DNA of 5,208 nt from Hyphomicrobiales bacterium (GTDB lineage Bacteria > Pseudomonadota > Alphaproteobacteria > Rhizobiales > Beijerinckiaceae): NCBI GenBank assembly GCA_947374125.1, contig CANCAR010000191.1, forward strand, positions 1 to 5,208, read 5' to 3'. The notes below the pieces were generated by a model that did no database searches, was not told the DNA's origin, and worked only from the letters and a program-made list of their open reading frames with translations. Both the position numbers and the translations under genes were made by a program. Shown here piece by piece: positions 5,096 to 5,208 of this stretch (its first letter is position 1; each line of letters starts with the position of its first letter).

Positions 5096-5208
5096 AAAAA
5101 TCGAATCTCCCTAACTTACGCAAAGTATCATACATATTTTTCGACACTTTCCAATACCAAGCAAAAAAATCCAGGTCAAAAAATAAATTTTAAATTTAAA
5201 AAATTATT
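5096..5208. other. AT-rich leader upstream of tolC, no gene seen
   Basis: The 113 bases between the first tolC ATG and the window edge contain no supported coding sequence. Base composition shifts sharply to AT-rich, especially from about 5160, with a perfect 14-base palindrome at 5188-5201. It holds the tolC ribosome-binding site (AGGGAG at about 5107-5112, minus strand) and the possible promoter listed separately. The function of the palindrome, if any, is unknown. Confidence 0.6.
5127..5154 (-). promoter_or_regulatory. Possible housekeeping (sigma-70 type) promoter for tolC
   Basis: On the minus strand TTGGAA (5154-5149) is separated by 16 bases from TATGAT (5132-5127), a good -10 with a moderate -35, placing transcription start near 5120. 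An alternative is TTGACC (5179-5174) with a 17-base spacer to the weak -10 TATTGG (5156-5151). No EcfG GGAAC element is present here, so tolC itself does not look EcfG-driven. AT-rich DNA makes chance matches likely. Confidence 0.35.

Noticed and set aside
1..5208. CRISPR array, tRNA/rRNA genes, insertion sequences or phage attachment sites
   Set aside because: No spaced direct repeats, cloverleaf-like stretches, transposase frames or terminal inverted repeats were seen on either strand.

Overview
The window comes from an alphaproteobacterium. The deciding evidence is the phyR / nepR-ecfG locus, which encodes the response regulator, anti-sigma factor and ECF sigma factor of the alphaproteobacterial general stress response. 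GGAAC-N16/17-CGTT promoter elements recognised by EcfG-type sigma factors support this. The protein sequences look most like Hyphomicrobiales (rhizobia and relatives), but genus cannot be fixed from sequence alone.

Layout from left to right: (1) 3-701, plus strand: the 3' two thirds of a UDP-glucose 4-epimerase gene (galE/exoB type), cut by the window edge. (2) 750-1620, minus strand: a DUF892 (YciF-like) ferritin-fold protein followed by a small KGG-repeat (YciG-like) protein, with a perfect EcfG promoter upstream of the first gene. (3) 1725-2531, minus strand: phyR. (4) 2532-2734: a 203-bp intergenic region holding two back-to-back EcfG-type promoters, one for phyR and one for nepR. (5) 2735-3528, plus strand: nepR and ecfG, overlapping by four bases (ATGA). 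(6) 3506-5095, minus strand: a TolC-family outer membrane efflux/secretion channel, convergent with ecfG and overlapping its last 23 bases. (7) 5096-5208: an AT-rich leader upstream of tolC with no gene.

How the genes work together: in the known pathway, stress leads to phosphorylation of PhyR on its receiver domain. Its sigma-like domain then binds NepR, and EcfG is released to direct RNA polymerase to GGAAC/CGTT promoters. Here the sigma factor appears to drive its own switch (phyR and nepR-ecfG) and a neighbouring effector pair (YciF/YciG-like). No sensor kinase of the pathway is in the window. GalE and TolC are envelope or exopolysaccharide genes with no visible EcfG promoter of their own.

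Nothing here requires a wholly new system. The points most worth a second look are a full EcfG promoter match inside tolC pointing antisense into ecfG, the tightly packed divergent promoters, and the tail-to-tail ecfG/tolC overlap.
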